This document shows positions 14,565 to 21,234 of a DNA stretch of 21,234 nucleotides, in pieces; the stretch's first letter is position 1, and the number at the start of each line of letters is the position of its first letter. The notes under the pieces are model-generated. The model did no database searches. It had not been told where the DNA came from and saw nothing but the letters and a program-made list of their open reading frames with translations. Source of the stretch: 2-02-FULL-48-14 sp041645035. GTDB lineage: Bacteria > Patescibacteriota > Gracilibacteria > UBA1369 > 2-02-FULL-48-14. The position numbers were made by a program, and so were the translations under genes. The stretch spans positions 1 to 21,234 of the forward strand of contig JBAZQU010000020.1 of assembly GCA_041645035.1 (NCBI GenBank). Direction: 5' to 3'.

Positions 14565-15236
14565 TTATTGCAGCAGAAGCCACAAAAGGGGTTGAAGAGC
14601 CAAAAGACCAAACAGCAGACCGATATATATGTTTTTATTGAGCCTTTCTCCTTTGAGCTCCTGCCCCATCATATTTACAGATTCTTCTTGGCGTTTAAGT
14701 TTCCCATCAATCAAATTTGCCTGTTCGCGAATCAGCTCTTCCTTCTCATGGTATTCCAGCAAGGGTACGGAATGTTTCATTTGAGTCTCAATCTGGCCGA
14801 GTCTATAATTGGCGGCTTCTAATTTATTATGATATTCACGCACTTCACGACGAGACAAATCATAGAGCTCCTCGAAGACTTTTTCACGCTCGCTGCGTTG
14901 GGTGAGAGCGCCGGACTCCACGGGAATGGGCTTTTCAATGGTTTCTTCAATCTCGCCGGTCTCGGCATCAAAAATAGCTTGGTTTTCTCGCGCGGCAACG
15001 CCGTCCACGTGACGATGAGCTCGTCCGGGGACATCCGGAGAAGCCCCGTGCATGTTTTGGAATAAAGAAACTTTTAGATTGCTGAGTTCTTCTTCCGAAA
15101 GAAGAATATTTCCACCTTTTTTGCGAGCGGAAAGTTTCTTGTTGCGGATATAGCGATCGATCGTGCGAGTGGAGACGTCCAAAAGGTCCGCCGCTTGCTT
15201 GCGAGTGATCGTGAATCTTGGGGTTTGTACGTTCAT
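14565..15236 (-). CDS. Membrane-anchored HTH protein (MerR/excisionase-like HTH, coiled coil, C-terminal TM)
   Basis: A 223-residue protein of unknown role. Residues 8-55 form an HTH_17/MerR-like DNA-binding domain (ITRKQAADLLDVSTRTIDRY, then RKKGGNILLSEEEL as the wing). A variable linker (56-110) leads to a long charged helical stretch (about 112-195) expected to form a coiled coil. The C-terminus is a single membrane helix (203-222, IYIGLLFGLLALQPLLWLLL) with almost nothing after it, so it would be tail-anchored with the DNA-binding end in the cytoplasm. It could tether DNA to the membrane or be a membrane-bound regulator. ATG start at 15236; no Shine-Dalgarno. It converges on the channel gene across the foldback elements. 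Confidence 0.8.
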   Translation of the reverse strand: MNVQTPRFTITRKQAADLLDVSTRTIDRYIRNKKLSARKKGGNILLSEEELSNLKVSLFQNMHGASPDVPGRAHRHVDGVAARENQAIFDAETGEIEETIEKPIPVESGALTQRSEREKVFEELYDLSRREVREYHNKLEAANYRLGQIETQMKHSVPLLEYHEKEELIREQANLIDGKLKRQEESVNMMGQELKGERLNKNIYIGLLFGLLALQPLLWLLLQ

Positions 15237-15330
15237 ATAGCGTGGTGGTGAACTGTCCAGTCCAATCCTAACAAAGCTTGTCTACTTTGACTATCATTTT
15301 TGTCTGCGTTGCGCTTGCCCCGTCTGAGAA

Positions 15331-15359
15331 TTGATGCGAAAACATATCTGATTTATACT
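15331..15359 (+). promoter_or_regulatory. Predicted ybeY promoter, leaderless geometry
   Basis: TTGATG (15331-15336), a 17-bp spacer and TATACT (15354-15359) lie 6 nt before the ybeY ATG, so transcription would start at or next to the start codon. The alternative TTG start at 15300 lies upstream of this promoter. Confidence 0.55.
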
Positions 15360-15365
15360 GCGTCC

Positions 15366-15809
15366 ATGCTCAAGCTCCTGTTTGTCAACGAGACGAAAAC
15401 CGCTGTCGACCCGGCTCTGTTCAAAATTATCTTGAAACACCTCCCGAAAATTGAGGGCCCTTTAACCTATGAAGACGTGGAATTTCTCCTCACCGACGAT
15501 GCCACACTTCGCACACTCAATAAACAATACCGCGGCAAAGACAAACCCACGGATGTGTTGTCATTTTCCCTGGAAGATCCTGTCCACTTAGGCCAACTTG
15601 TCATCTCCGTGGATCGCGCTAAAGTTCAGGCCAAAGAGATTGGACATAGTTTGGAAGAAGAGCTGCAATTTCTCTTCACTCACGGCCTCCTGCACCTCCT
15701 TGGTTACGACCACGAAAAACCGGAGGATGAAAAGAAGATGCTAGCCAAAACCCATACACTATCTTTGAAAATTCAGGAACCTCCAACTACTCGTTATTGC
15801 GATATTTGA
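15366..15809 (+). CDS. ybeY: Endoribonuclease YbeY (rRNA maturation factor)
   Basis: A 147-residue zinc metalloprotein that takes part in 16S rRNA 3'-end maturation and ribosome quality control. The metal site HGLLHLLGYDH (His106, His110, His116) is intact, as is the RGKDKPTDVLSF segment (57-67). I start at the ATG at 15366 because a promoter lies immediately before it. The C-terminus ends with a tail EPPTTRYCDI that does not look like the family's usual end, and the stop is only 3 nt from the convergent AbiEii gene stop. The tail may reflect insertion of the toxin-antitoxin module. Confidence 0.94.
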   Translation: MLKLLFVNETKTAVDPALFKIILKHLPKIEGPLTYEDVEFLLTDDATLRTLNKQYRGKDKPTDVLSFSLEDPVHLGQLVISVDRAKVQAKEIGHSLEEELQFLFTHGLLHLLGYDHEKPEDEKKMLAKTHTLSLKIQEPPTTRYCDI

Positions 15810-15812
15810 CGA

Positions 15813-16508
15813 TCACCTCTCGCTTTCCAGCCATGCTTTCAATAAAAATATTGTTTCGGTTCGCAATTTAGCTCGAGCCCAATCCTTTTGCGATTCGGTA
15901 AGCATTTCTCCAAGGCCATCGAGAATATGACGATTATCCATTTTTTCCAAAAGCTTTAGGCATTTAACCAAAACCTCTCTGAATGACATTTTGGCACGAT
16001 CTTCAACCAGTTTTTTGTTTATTGGCCAATTGTTTTTTGTAAAAAAATACACATCATAAACATCACGGCTTGTTTTACCAATCCGCTCGTACATAGCCAT
16101 CAGCTTATTGGCAAACATATCCTCTTTAGCCATTACCAACATTGAGATACCGAGCAATGTTTTTAATTCATATTTGGAACCGAAATCTCTTCGATTGGTT
16201 TCAATCTTAATATTTTGAGATTTTAAATCATAGGAAAGGACTGTAATCAGGTTAAATCTTTTGATTCTCGAGTCTATAATTCTGCCATACTGCCCGGCTA
16301 TTTTTTGAATTTTCTCAAACACTTCTTGTCCTTTGCTTTCATCCAAAAGATCGAGATCGATATCAACCGAATTGCGAGCTAAGTCGTAAAACATAAGAGC
16401 CGCTGTACCACCTTTAAAACCTAAATATGGAGACAGCGAAGTATCGAAAAAAATATCTTTCAGTATCCTTAATAAAATGTTTTTATGTTTCGGATAATCG
16501 AGTGTCAT
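15813..16508 (-). CDS. AbiEii-type nucleotidyltransferase toxin
   Basis: A 231-residue nucleotidyltransferase-fold protein of the AbiEii family, the toxin half of type IV AbiE systems. Visible motifs are GFKGGTAALMF (30-40), the metal-binding SVDIDLDL (47-54), KEDMFANKL (128-136) and RDVYD (148-152), all in the family order. AbiEii proteins were described as nucleotidyltransferases that arrest growth and can give phage abortive infection. The start ATG overlaps the antitoxin stop by 4 bp (ATGA), so translation is coupled. The gene is clearly more AT-rich than its neighbours, in line with recent transfer. Confidence 0.88.
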   Translation of the reverse strand: MTLDYPKHKNILLRILKDIFFDTSLSPYLGFKGGTAALMFYDLARNSVDIDLDLLDESKGQEVFEKIQKIAGQYGRIIDSRIKRFNLITVLSYDLKSQNIKIETNRRDFGSKYELKTLLGISMLVMAKEDMFANKLMAMYERIGKTSRDVYDVYFFTKNNWPINKKLVEDRAKMSFREVLVKCLKLLEKMDNRHILDGLGEMLTESQKDWARAKLRTETIFLLKAWLESER

Positions 16509-17101
16509 ATGTTTTTTTTATAATATGTAAAATATTCTTTAACTTTTTTATTCATTCTCTTGTTGCGGTATATCGGCAAAATCTCAAAAACCTTACCCCA
16601 GTCCAAAACGTCCAAATGGTCAAAATGATAGTCCTTGCTAATATATATCCGATCCAAAAACGCTCGTTCTTTTGTTGCAATATACACGTCGTTTACATGT
16701 TCGACCCCTATCGTACTACTCAAAACATAATCCTTCATTCTTAAAAAGGATATTTTTTGCCCATCAACTTCAATTTCTCGAGTAACATAAGACGCAACAA
16801 AGATATTCCCGTAATATTGAAAATTTATTCCGGCACGCGTTAACACAGTTTCAAAACTGATATACGCAGGCGTGTAAATTCGAGTAGCCAATTCGAAACG
16901 ATCGTAGTTTTTGTCTTTTGCATAAATACCACGGCGAACCCTGATCAACTTCCCATTTTTCACGTAGTTGCTTAACCTAACTCGCACATTGGCTTCGGCC
17001 TTCTGTCCCCACAACAAAACAATATCCTTGACGGAAAATATTGTTCTGGGAGATCTTAACAAAACCTCAACGTATTGACCCTTTGTAAGCTTACCATCCA
17101 T
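16505..17101 (-). CDS. AbiEi-type winged-helix antitoxin/transcriptional repressor
   Basis: A 198-residue protein whose N-terminal part (about 5-62) is a winged helix: IFSVKDIVLLWGQK, then VRVRLSNYVKNGKLIRVRRGIYA, where the wing matches the AbiEi/COG5340 hallmark. The C-terminal part holds the antitoxicity region (TKERAFLDRIYISKDYHFDHLD). AbiEi antitoxins repress their operon and neutralise the toxin without binding it directly. It precedes the toxin with an ATGA overlap. The ATG start at 17101 has a promoter upstream with a perfect -10 box and a pair of 7-bp direct repeats. Confidence 0.88.
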   Translation of the reverse strand: MDGKLTKGQYVEVLLRSPRTIFSVKDIVLLWGQKAEANVRVRLSNYVKNGKLIRVRRGIYAKDKNYDRFELATRIYTPAYISFETVLTRAGINFQYYGNIFVASYVTREIEVDGQKISFLRMKDYVLSSTIGVEHVNDVYIATKERAFLDRIYISKDYHFDHLDVLDWGKVFEILPIYRNKRMNKKVKEYFTYYKKNI

Positions 17102-17103
17102 AT

Positions 17104-17132
17104 ACTTACTGGTTGTAATCTTAAAACTTACT
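17104..17132. repeat. Direct repeats ACTTACT in the AbiE leader, candidate operator
   Basis: ACTTACT occurs at 17104-17110 and 17126-17132, 22 bp start to start (two helical turns), between the promoter and the AbiEi start. Short and AT-rich, so chance cannot be excluded. Confidence 0.35.
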
Positions 17133-17141
17133 TGCAGTACA

Positions 17142-17170
17142 ATTATATGCTATGATAGGATTTAACGCAA
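17142..17170 (-). promoter_or_regulatory. Predicted promoter of the AbiE operon
   Basis: On the minus strand TTGCGT (17170-17165), a 17-bp spacer and a perfect TATAAT (17147-17142). Transcription would start near 17135, leaving a leader of about 34 nt. The rest of the gap to 17269 shows nothing I can identify, and no terminator for the lipoprotein gene. Confidence 0.5.
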
Positions 17171-17269
17171 GACTCATCACGCAACATGGAACCTTGTCCA
17201 AAGAATATAAATTAACGCATCTGCGATCAGTTTATCATAGAGGTTCCGGAATCGCTGACGTTTTCCCCA

Positions 17270-18352
17270 CTACTGAGACAGAGCTAGGTCAGTCTTTCCG
17301 ACAAGGTGCCCCTGATAGTAAACCTCGAGAGTGTAGCCACCCATTCCTCCGGTTTCTAAAACATCGGAGATGTAAAGAGTTCCATCCGCACAAGCTTGCG
17401 CCAGCACCGTTCCTGTTTTAACGAGCTTAGGTGTTTGTACCCACCTCACCTCAAATTCATCCCCTGCCTTAGCCCATGTGTTGAGTTTTGCGGAAAGAAT
17501 CGGAGTCATTCTGGACCAAGCGCTCCAGTCCCCTCCATAGGAGCTCGGGGAGTAATCCCCCAAATATTCCGTTTGATCTCCATAGCCCTTCCACACATAA
17601 GTGAAAGAATCATCGGAACTAAAATCTTTAGTAATGTTTGTGTAATCAATCGCTCCGCATTCGTAAGTAATGTCTTCAGGATAAATAGCATAAGAAGGGT
17701 CTGCAAAAATCATATCAAGGTCGGCAATTCCTGCCGGTCGCTTGGCGAATTCCTCTTTATATTCCAAGTAATAGTTGTATGCAGCGTCGGCATCTTTTTG
17801 ATTTACCCAATCACTCCACAGGTCCACTTCCGCCACGCAAGTGTCGGTGTATTTTGAACCCGGATAAATTTCCATGATTTTGAACTTAATGGTTTGAGCC
17901 TCTTCTTGGGTCAGACCGAAAAATTGCATTCCATAAGTGTCGTCAAAATGCAGTTCATCCACGGCTTCCGGTAAGTCGTCGTACCACACTTCTACCGTCT
18001 TTAAGCGGTTATTTTGAAAAAAGATTTTTTCATCACGCGCATAACCACCCACAATACCCACGGGCCCAAGTATAGTCACTTCCGGAAAGCTGAGCGTTAA
18101 AATCTGCGGCACACCCTCATTTGTGGGACACCAGGAAGTGGAGTAGTCCAAATCCAGTACATTGGAGGCGTTGTAAGCAAATCCATAACCCGTGTCGTCT
18201 TCAAGTTCCGAAGAGCCACCGGCCACCGTGGTTTCACGAGAGGATTCAAAAGTAGATTCGTCGGTACCCGCGTCAGTACTTGCGTCCTTTTCACTTCCAC
18301 ATGCATTCAAAAGAAGCATGGAACAAAGCAGAAACGATAAAAATTTAGACAT
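17270..18352 (-). CDS. Lipoprotein with discoidin-like (NADase-type glycan-binding) domain
   Basis: A 360-residue lipoprotein: signal peptide with lipobox LNAC (Cys18), a Ser/Thr/Asp/Glu-rich linker (about 20-52), then a domain (about 55-175) with the sequence marks of discoidin-like NADase-type glycan-binding domains: NVLDLDYSTSWCP, LTLSFPEV, GIVGGYARDEKIFFQNNR, and IMEIYPGSKYTDTCVAEVDLW. The remainder (about 180-360) has no family I recognise; it is rich in Tyr, Trp and Asp. Expected on the outer membrane-facing surface, perhaps binding glycans. The ATG at 18352 is the right start; the frame runs further upstream only through the tRNA gene. Its start lies 26 nt after the tRNA-Leu CCA end with no terminator between. 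Confidence 0.82.
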   Translation of the reverse strand: MSKFLSFLLCSMLLLNACGSEKDASTDAGTDESTFESSRETTVAGGSSELEDDTGYGFAYNASNVLDLDYSTSWCPTNEGVPQILTLSFPEVTILGPVGIVGGYARDEKIFFQNNRLKTVEVWYDDLPEAVDELHFDDTYGMQFFGLTQEEAQTIKFKIMEIYPGSKYTDTCVAEVDLWSDWVNQKDADAAYNYYLEYKEEFAKRPAGIADLDMIFADPSYAIYPEDITYECGAIDYTNITKDFSSDDSFTYVWKGYGDQTEYLGDYSPSSYGGDWSAWSRMTPILSAKLNTWAKAGDEFEVRWVQTPKLVKTGTVLAQACADGTLYISDVLETGGMGGYTLEVYYQGHLVGKTDLALSQ

Positions 18353-18378
18353 AGAAGGAGGGATTTTATGGGATGAAC

Positions 18379-18464
18379 TGGTGCACTCGAGAAGACTTGA
18401 ACTTCCATCCGCTTGCGCGGACACGGTCCTGAACCGTGCGCGTCTACCATTCCGCCACGAGTGC
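18379..18464 (-). tRNA. tRNA-Leu (anticodon CAG), CCA encoded
   Basis: A full cloverleaf can be drawn on the minus strand: acceptor GCACTCG pairing with CGAGTGC, D-arm GCGGAATGGTAGACGC, anticodon stem CACGG/CCGTG around TTCAGGA (anticodon CAG), a long class II variable arm (TCCGCGCAAGCGGAT), and T-arm GGAAG/CTTCT around TTCAAGT. The discriminator A is followed by a genomic CCA (18381-18379). It reads CUG codons. Confidence 0.95.
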
Positions 18465-18480
18465 ACAAAAACGCGGACGG

Positions 18481-18508
18481 ATTATACCTCACCTGAGCAG
18501 CTTGTCCA
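18481..18508 (-). promoter_or_regulatory. Strong predicted promoter of tRNA-Leu
   Basis: On the minus strand TGGACA (18508-18503, 5 of 6), a 16-bp spacer and a perfect TATAAT (18486-18481). Transcription would start about 10 nt before the mature tRNA 5' end. Confidence 0.65.
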
Positions 18509-18517
18509 CGCGCACTC

Positions 18518-19267
18518 TTAACGAATTTGATAAGTCAGCGTCACCGTGAGCGAAACTTCTTCCTCGCCCGGAGTTATTACCGGTACGTTAAGAACTCCTT
18601 CGGCGCTTGTGTCATAGGCATAACCACCCTTACCTCCGTCATAAGCATATTCGTAGTAGCTGACCAACTTTCCCAGTTTAAGCCCACTCTGTTCGGCGAT
18701 CTGTGTGGCCTTTTCTTTTGCGGCGGCAATGGCCTCCGCGCGCGCCTCAGTTCTTGCAGTTTCAGGATTGTCTACTGTGAATTCCACTCCTTCCACGGAG
18801 TTGGCTCCTGCGCTACTTGCGGAAGAAATAAGCGTTCCAATCAAAGTAAAATCACTCAGACTCACTTCAACCGTTTGACTGAGCGTATATCCGTTTTCAC
18901 TATAATTGCCATTCTCGTCATATTCGTAAGCGGGGCTTAAGTAATAGCCGGTAGTTTTAATGTCCTCTTCGGTAATGCCCAAGCCCTTGATAGCTTCCAT
19001 CACCGCGTTCATGGTCACAGTATTTTCAGTCACCGTATCCTCGGAAGTTTCCCCTTCGGTGTTCACGGCCAAACGTACCACGGCAAGATCAGGCACAGTG
19101 TAGGCTGTCCCCTCTGATTCCACAGAAATTTCCCGCACATAACCGCCGCTTACATTGGTCCAAATCTCTGTCATGCGAAAAACCCAAAACAGCACAAGGC
19201 CGGCCCCCACCACGGCGAGTAGCAGAAACACTCGGTTAGAAAGATCATAAGCATTTTTCTCAGCCAT
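18518..19267 (-). CDS. SIMPL-domain (DUF541) membrane-anchored protein
   Basis: A 249-residue protein with an N-terminal membrane anchor (about 12-30, VFLLLAVVGAGLVLFWVF) and an extracytoplasmic SIMPL/DUF541 domain. Family marks are ISVESEGTAYTVPDLAVVRLAVNTEG, the GLGITEEDIKTTGYYLSP segment, YTLSQTVEVSL, and ARAEAIAAAKEKATQIAEQSGLKLGKLVS, followed by the C-terminal VSLTVTLTYQIR strand. Members such as BP26 form ring-like oligomers; their role is poorly known. ATG start at 19267, with no Shine-Dalgarno. A 60-bp gap separates it from the murL-murD stop, so it may be read from that transcript. Confidence 0.9.
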   Translation of the reverse strand: MAEKNAYDLSNRVFLLLAVVGAGLVLFWVFRMTEIWTNVSGGYVREISVESEGTAYTVPDLAVVRLAVNTEGETSEDTVTENTVTMNAVMEAIKGLGITEEDIKTTGYYLSPAYEYDENGNYSENGYTLSQTVEVSLSDFTLIGTLISSASSAGANSVEGVEFTVDNPETARTEARAEAIAAAKEKATQIAEQSGLKLGKLVSYYEYAYDGGKGGYAYDTSAEGVLNVPVITPGEEEVSLTVTLTYQIR

Positions 19268-19327
19268 GGCGCGGGGGTTAGATGGGATTATTAAAGCAAA
19301 AAAACGCGAAAAAATAAAGCCTGTGAT

Positions 19328-21234
19328 TTAAGTCAAACTCCTCACTAATTTCTGAAATTGCTCGCCCTTCTCTTCAAAATTGGTCCACAAGCTGTAGCTG
19401 GGGGACGCACAAGAAAGAAGGCAAATTTTTCCGGGTGCGGTATTTTTGTAAGCGAATCGAACCGCACTCTCCATACTGCGCGTTTCCAAAACAGTAAAAC
19501 CCGCACGTGATTTGAGCATGCGTGCACCCGTTTCCGGGAAAAGCACAATATTTCGCACTTTCATTTTTCGCAGCATTTTTTCGAGCTCATCGAATTTATA
19601 ACCGCGATCCTCCCCGCCCAAAAAAATCGTGTCTACTTTTTTGAGTGCCTTCAATGCCATGATGGTCGACTCCGGCGTGGTGGAAATAGCGTCGTCGTAA
19701 AAATGAATTTTTTTAAAGGTTCCCACCTCCTCCAGACGATGTGGCAGAGCCTTGAAAGTTAAGATGCCTTTTTTGATGGCAGTATCAGAAACGCCCAGCA
19801 ATCGAGCCACCGTGACAGCCGCCCGAACATTGTCCCGGTTATGCTCGCCGAGCAACGGAATTTCTGAATCTCTAAGTGGCAACTTGGTAGTGAAGGGAAT
19901 TTTTTTAGCTCGCGTTTGCCACTGTTTAAGCTGGGCCAAGTGCGGATTGTATACAAAGAAATCTCCACTTTTCGCAAAAGACACAATACGACTCTTGGCG
20001 TGGTAATAATTTTCAAGTCCGTCGTGGTAGGTCATATGCTCCGGGAACAAATTGGTGACTACCGCGATGTCCGGCGAATATTCAATGTCATCAAGTTGGT
20101 AGCTGGAGAGTTCGAGTACGGAAATATCCCCTCGGCGAAGCCGAGTTTCTCTGTCTGCTTCTTCTTTCTCCAACAAACTACTCAGCATCGGTTTGCCGAT
20201 ATTTCCCATGAGCCGCGCTTTTTTTCCACCCGCCCGCAATAAGTGATAAATCAACGACGCGGTGGTACTTTTCCCTTTGCTGCCCGTCACACCGACTGTG
20301 AAATTTTTTCGCTCGGCAAAAAACAAATTTGTCGCGGTGATGTACGGTCGCGTGACTTTGTTTTTGGGTATACCGGGAGTTTTAATAACGAAATCAAACT
20401 CCTCCTGCTTTTTGAGATAATTTACATCGGTCGACTGATCGGCGATCCCTACTTTTAATTCAGGATAGCGCGCCTTTAAAAATTCGTGCGTGGCCTTCCC
20501 CTCCTTGCCATAACCCAGAATCAAAACAGTGTTCATCCCCAGCAGTCGAAACGGCACCGGCACCGTGGGCGCTTGCACCGTTTTAAAAACATTTCCCAGG
20601 TCGATTTTGTGCACGTGCACATTCTGATACGCCACCCGCATTTCTTCAAAAGTTCCCACGCAGTCGAAGGGTTTCATCTTTCCTTCGCCCATTAAATCCT
20701 TAAACATCGGTTTTAGCGCTGCATCCGCGTACAAATCTTTTCCAAAAATTTTCACCAAAGTTTTTTTATCGAGAAAAGCGGACAACATCGTAAAGACAAA
20801 TACGCATTTTGCACATTCGCAGCACCATCCCGGGCGAAGCCTGGTCTCATGAATTTTAAAATTCCGATTGCAACTCGTGAACACGCCAAAATACTGCGGA
20901 TAGTGCGTGAACATTTCCGTAATGCGAATTTCATAAAACGGCCGCAACAAAGAAAAATACGTCACGTCCGGCGTCAAAAACTTCCGCGTGTAGTTTTGCA
21001 AAAGCCCTTCAAACTCCGCGGACTTGCTCCACTGATGATTTATCTCCACGCCTTTGTACCGCACATTCCCAAAATTACTGCTGTGCTCATTCCCCACAAT
21101 CACGTAGCGATAGTCGTACAAAACCGCAGCCAAAAGTCCCAAAAACGCAAAAACGCCGGAAATGGGAATGTGTCCGTTGTACGCACCTTCGTGTTCTTCA
21201 AAAATTTTCGGGTCCAATCGGCGCTCCAACGTAA
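19328..21234 (-). CDS. MurL-MurD fusion: UDP-MurNAc-L-Ala-L-Glu epimerase (C-terminal part) plus MurD ligase; 5' end outside the window
   Basis: One open frame holds two peptidoglycan-precursor enzymes. Numbered from the TTG at 21229, residues 1 to about 215 match the C-terminal half of MurL: YNGHIPISG, IVGNEHSSN, VEINHQWSKSAEFE, YFSLLRPFYEIRI, SCNRNF, WCCECAKCVFVF and KPFDCVGTFEEM. A linker (216-231) leads to a MurD ligase (232-633): ILGYGKEG, P-loop VTGSKGKSTT (about 314-323), LELSSYQLDD, VVTNLFPEHMTYHDG, and C-terminal NFEEKGEQFQKLV. The known MurD2/MurL route adds L-Glu to UDP-MurNAc-L-Ala and then epimerises it. The TTG at 21229 is not the true start: the frame stays open to the window edge and MurL normally has about 200 more N-terminal residues. 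An ATG at 20536 could allow separate MurD translation. Confidence 0.88.
   Translation of the reverse strand, partial: TLERRLDPKIFEEHEGAYNGHIPISGVFAFLGLLAAVLYDYRYVIVGNEHSSNFGNVRYKGVEINHQWSKSAEFEGLLQNYTRKFLTPDVTYFSLLRPFYEIRITEMFTHYPQYFGVFTSCNRNFKIHETRLRPGWCCECAKCVFVFTMLSAFLDKKTLVKIFGKDLYADAALKPMFKDLMGEGKMKPFDCVGTFEEMRVAYQNVHVHKIDLGNVFKTVQAPTVPVPFRLLGMNTVLILGYGKEGKATHEFLKARYPELKVGIADQSTDVNYLKKQEEFDFVIKTPGIPKNKVTRPYITATNLFFAERKNFTVGVTGSKGKSTTASLIYHLLRAGGKKARLMGNIGKPMLSSLLEKEEADRETRLRRGDISVLELSSYQLDDIEYSPDIAVVTNLFPEHMTYHDGLENYYHAKSRIVSFAKSGDFFVYNPHLAQLKQWQTRAKKIPFTTKLPLRDSEIPLLGEHNRDNVRAAVTVARLLGVSDTAIKKGILTFKALPHRLEEVGTFKKIHFYDDAISTTPESTIMALKALKKVDTIFLGGEDRGYKFDELEKMLRKMKVRNIVLFPETGARMLKSRAGFTVLETRSMESAVRFAYKNTAPGKICLLSCASPSYSLWTNFEEKGEQFQKLVRSLT

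Noticed and set aside
17152..17421. 89-codon plus-strand frame over the lipoprotein 3' end
   Set aside because: Mostly antisense to the lipoprotein; no family features.
18353..18466. Upstream extension of the lipoprotein frame (MHSWRNGRRARF...)
   Set aside because: This stretch is the tRNA-Leu gene; the signal peptide begins at the ATG at 18352.

Overview
The window looks like a piece of a Candidate Phyla Radiation (Patescibacteria) chromosome, most plausibly from a Peregrinibacteria-like lineage. This is inferred from gene content: a DUF4012-type membrane protein, a large cysteine-rich zinc-ribbon protein of a kind I associate with these genomes, several small lipoproteins and a membrane-anchored HTH protein. 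TAA, TAG and TGA all end clear genes (dnaB, ybeY and abiEi end in TGA), so the UGA=Gly code of Gracilibacteria/Absconditabacteria is not used. Clear Shine-Dalgarno sequences are nearly absent, and several start codons lie only 6-7 nt after a -10-like box.

Layout. 1-684 (minus): N-terminal part of CarB, of the type seen in eukaryotic CAD. 806-1721 (plus): two lipoprotein genes, the second only 36 codons and overlapped by a RelE-type toxin gene. 1662-2256 (minus): a relBE-like toxin-antitoxin module with a perfect 11-bp tandem repeat in its promoter. 2253-5797 (minus): zinc-ribbon protein, YraN nuclease-fold protein and ComM/YifB AAA+ protein. 5956-7332 (plus): replicative helicase DnaB, whose 3' end is overlapped by a convergent unknown membrane protein gene (7290-7847). 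7955-13459 (plus): lysS, a DUF4012 protein with an Ig-like tail, a eukaryote-type long GMP synthase, and a small two-helix membrane protein. 13525-14277 (plus): a two-helix potassium-channel-like protein. 14276-14544: two adjacent foldback elements with perfect 18- and 26-bp inverted repeats, then a bidirectional terminator. 14565-15236 (minus): HTH protein with coiled coil and C-terminal membrane anchor. 15366-15809 (plus): ybeY. 15813-17101 (minus): an AT-rich AbiE-type toxin-antitoxin pair. 17270-18464 (minus): a lipoprotein with a discoidin-like domain directly behind a tRNA-Leu(CAG) gene. 18518-19267 (minus): SIMPL-domain protein. 19328-21234 (minus): the C-terminal part of a MurL epimerase fused in frame to a complete MurD ligase.

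How it fits together. Housekeeping genes (replication, translation, nucleotide synthesis, peptidoglycan precursor synthesis, rRNA maturation) are mixed with envelope lipoproteins and two toxin-antitoxin modules, each placed tail-to-tail against a neighbouring gene. The most notable points are the MurL-MurD fusion, which implies D-glutamate is made on the UDP-MurNAc-dipeptide rather than by MurI; two nucleotide-synthesis enzymes (CarB, GuaA) that both resemble eukaryotic forms; the paired foldback elements; and repeated signs of leaderless transcription. All family assignments are from recognised motifs; no database search was run.
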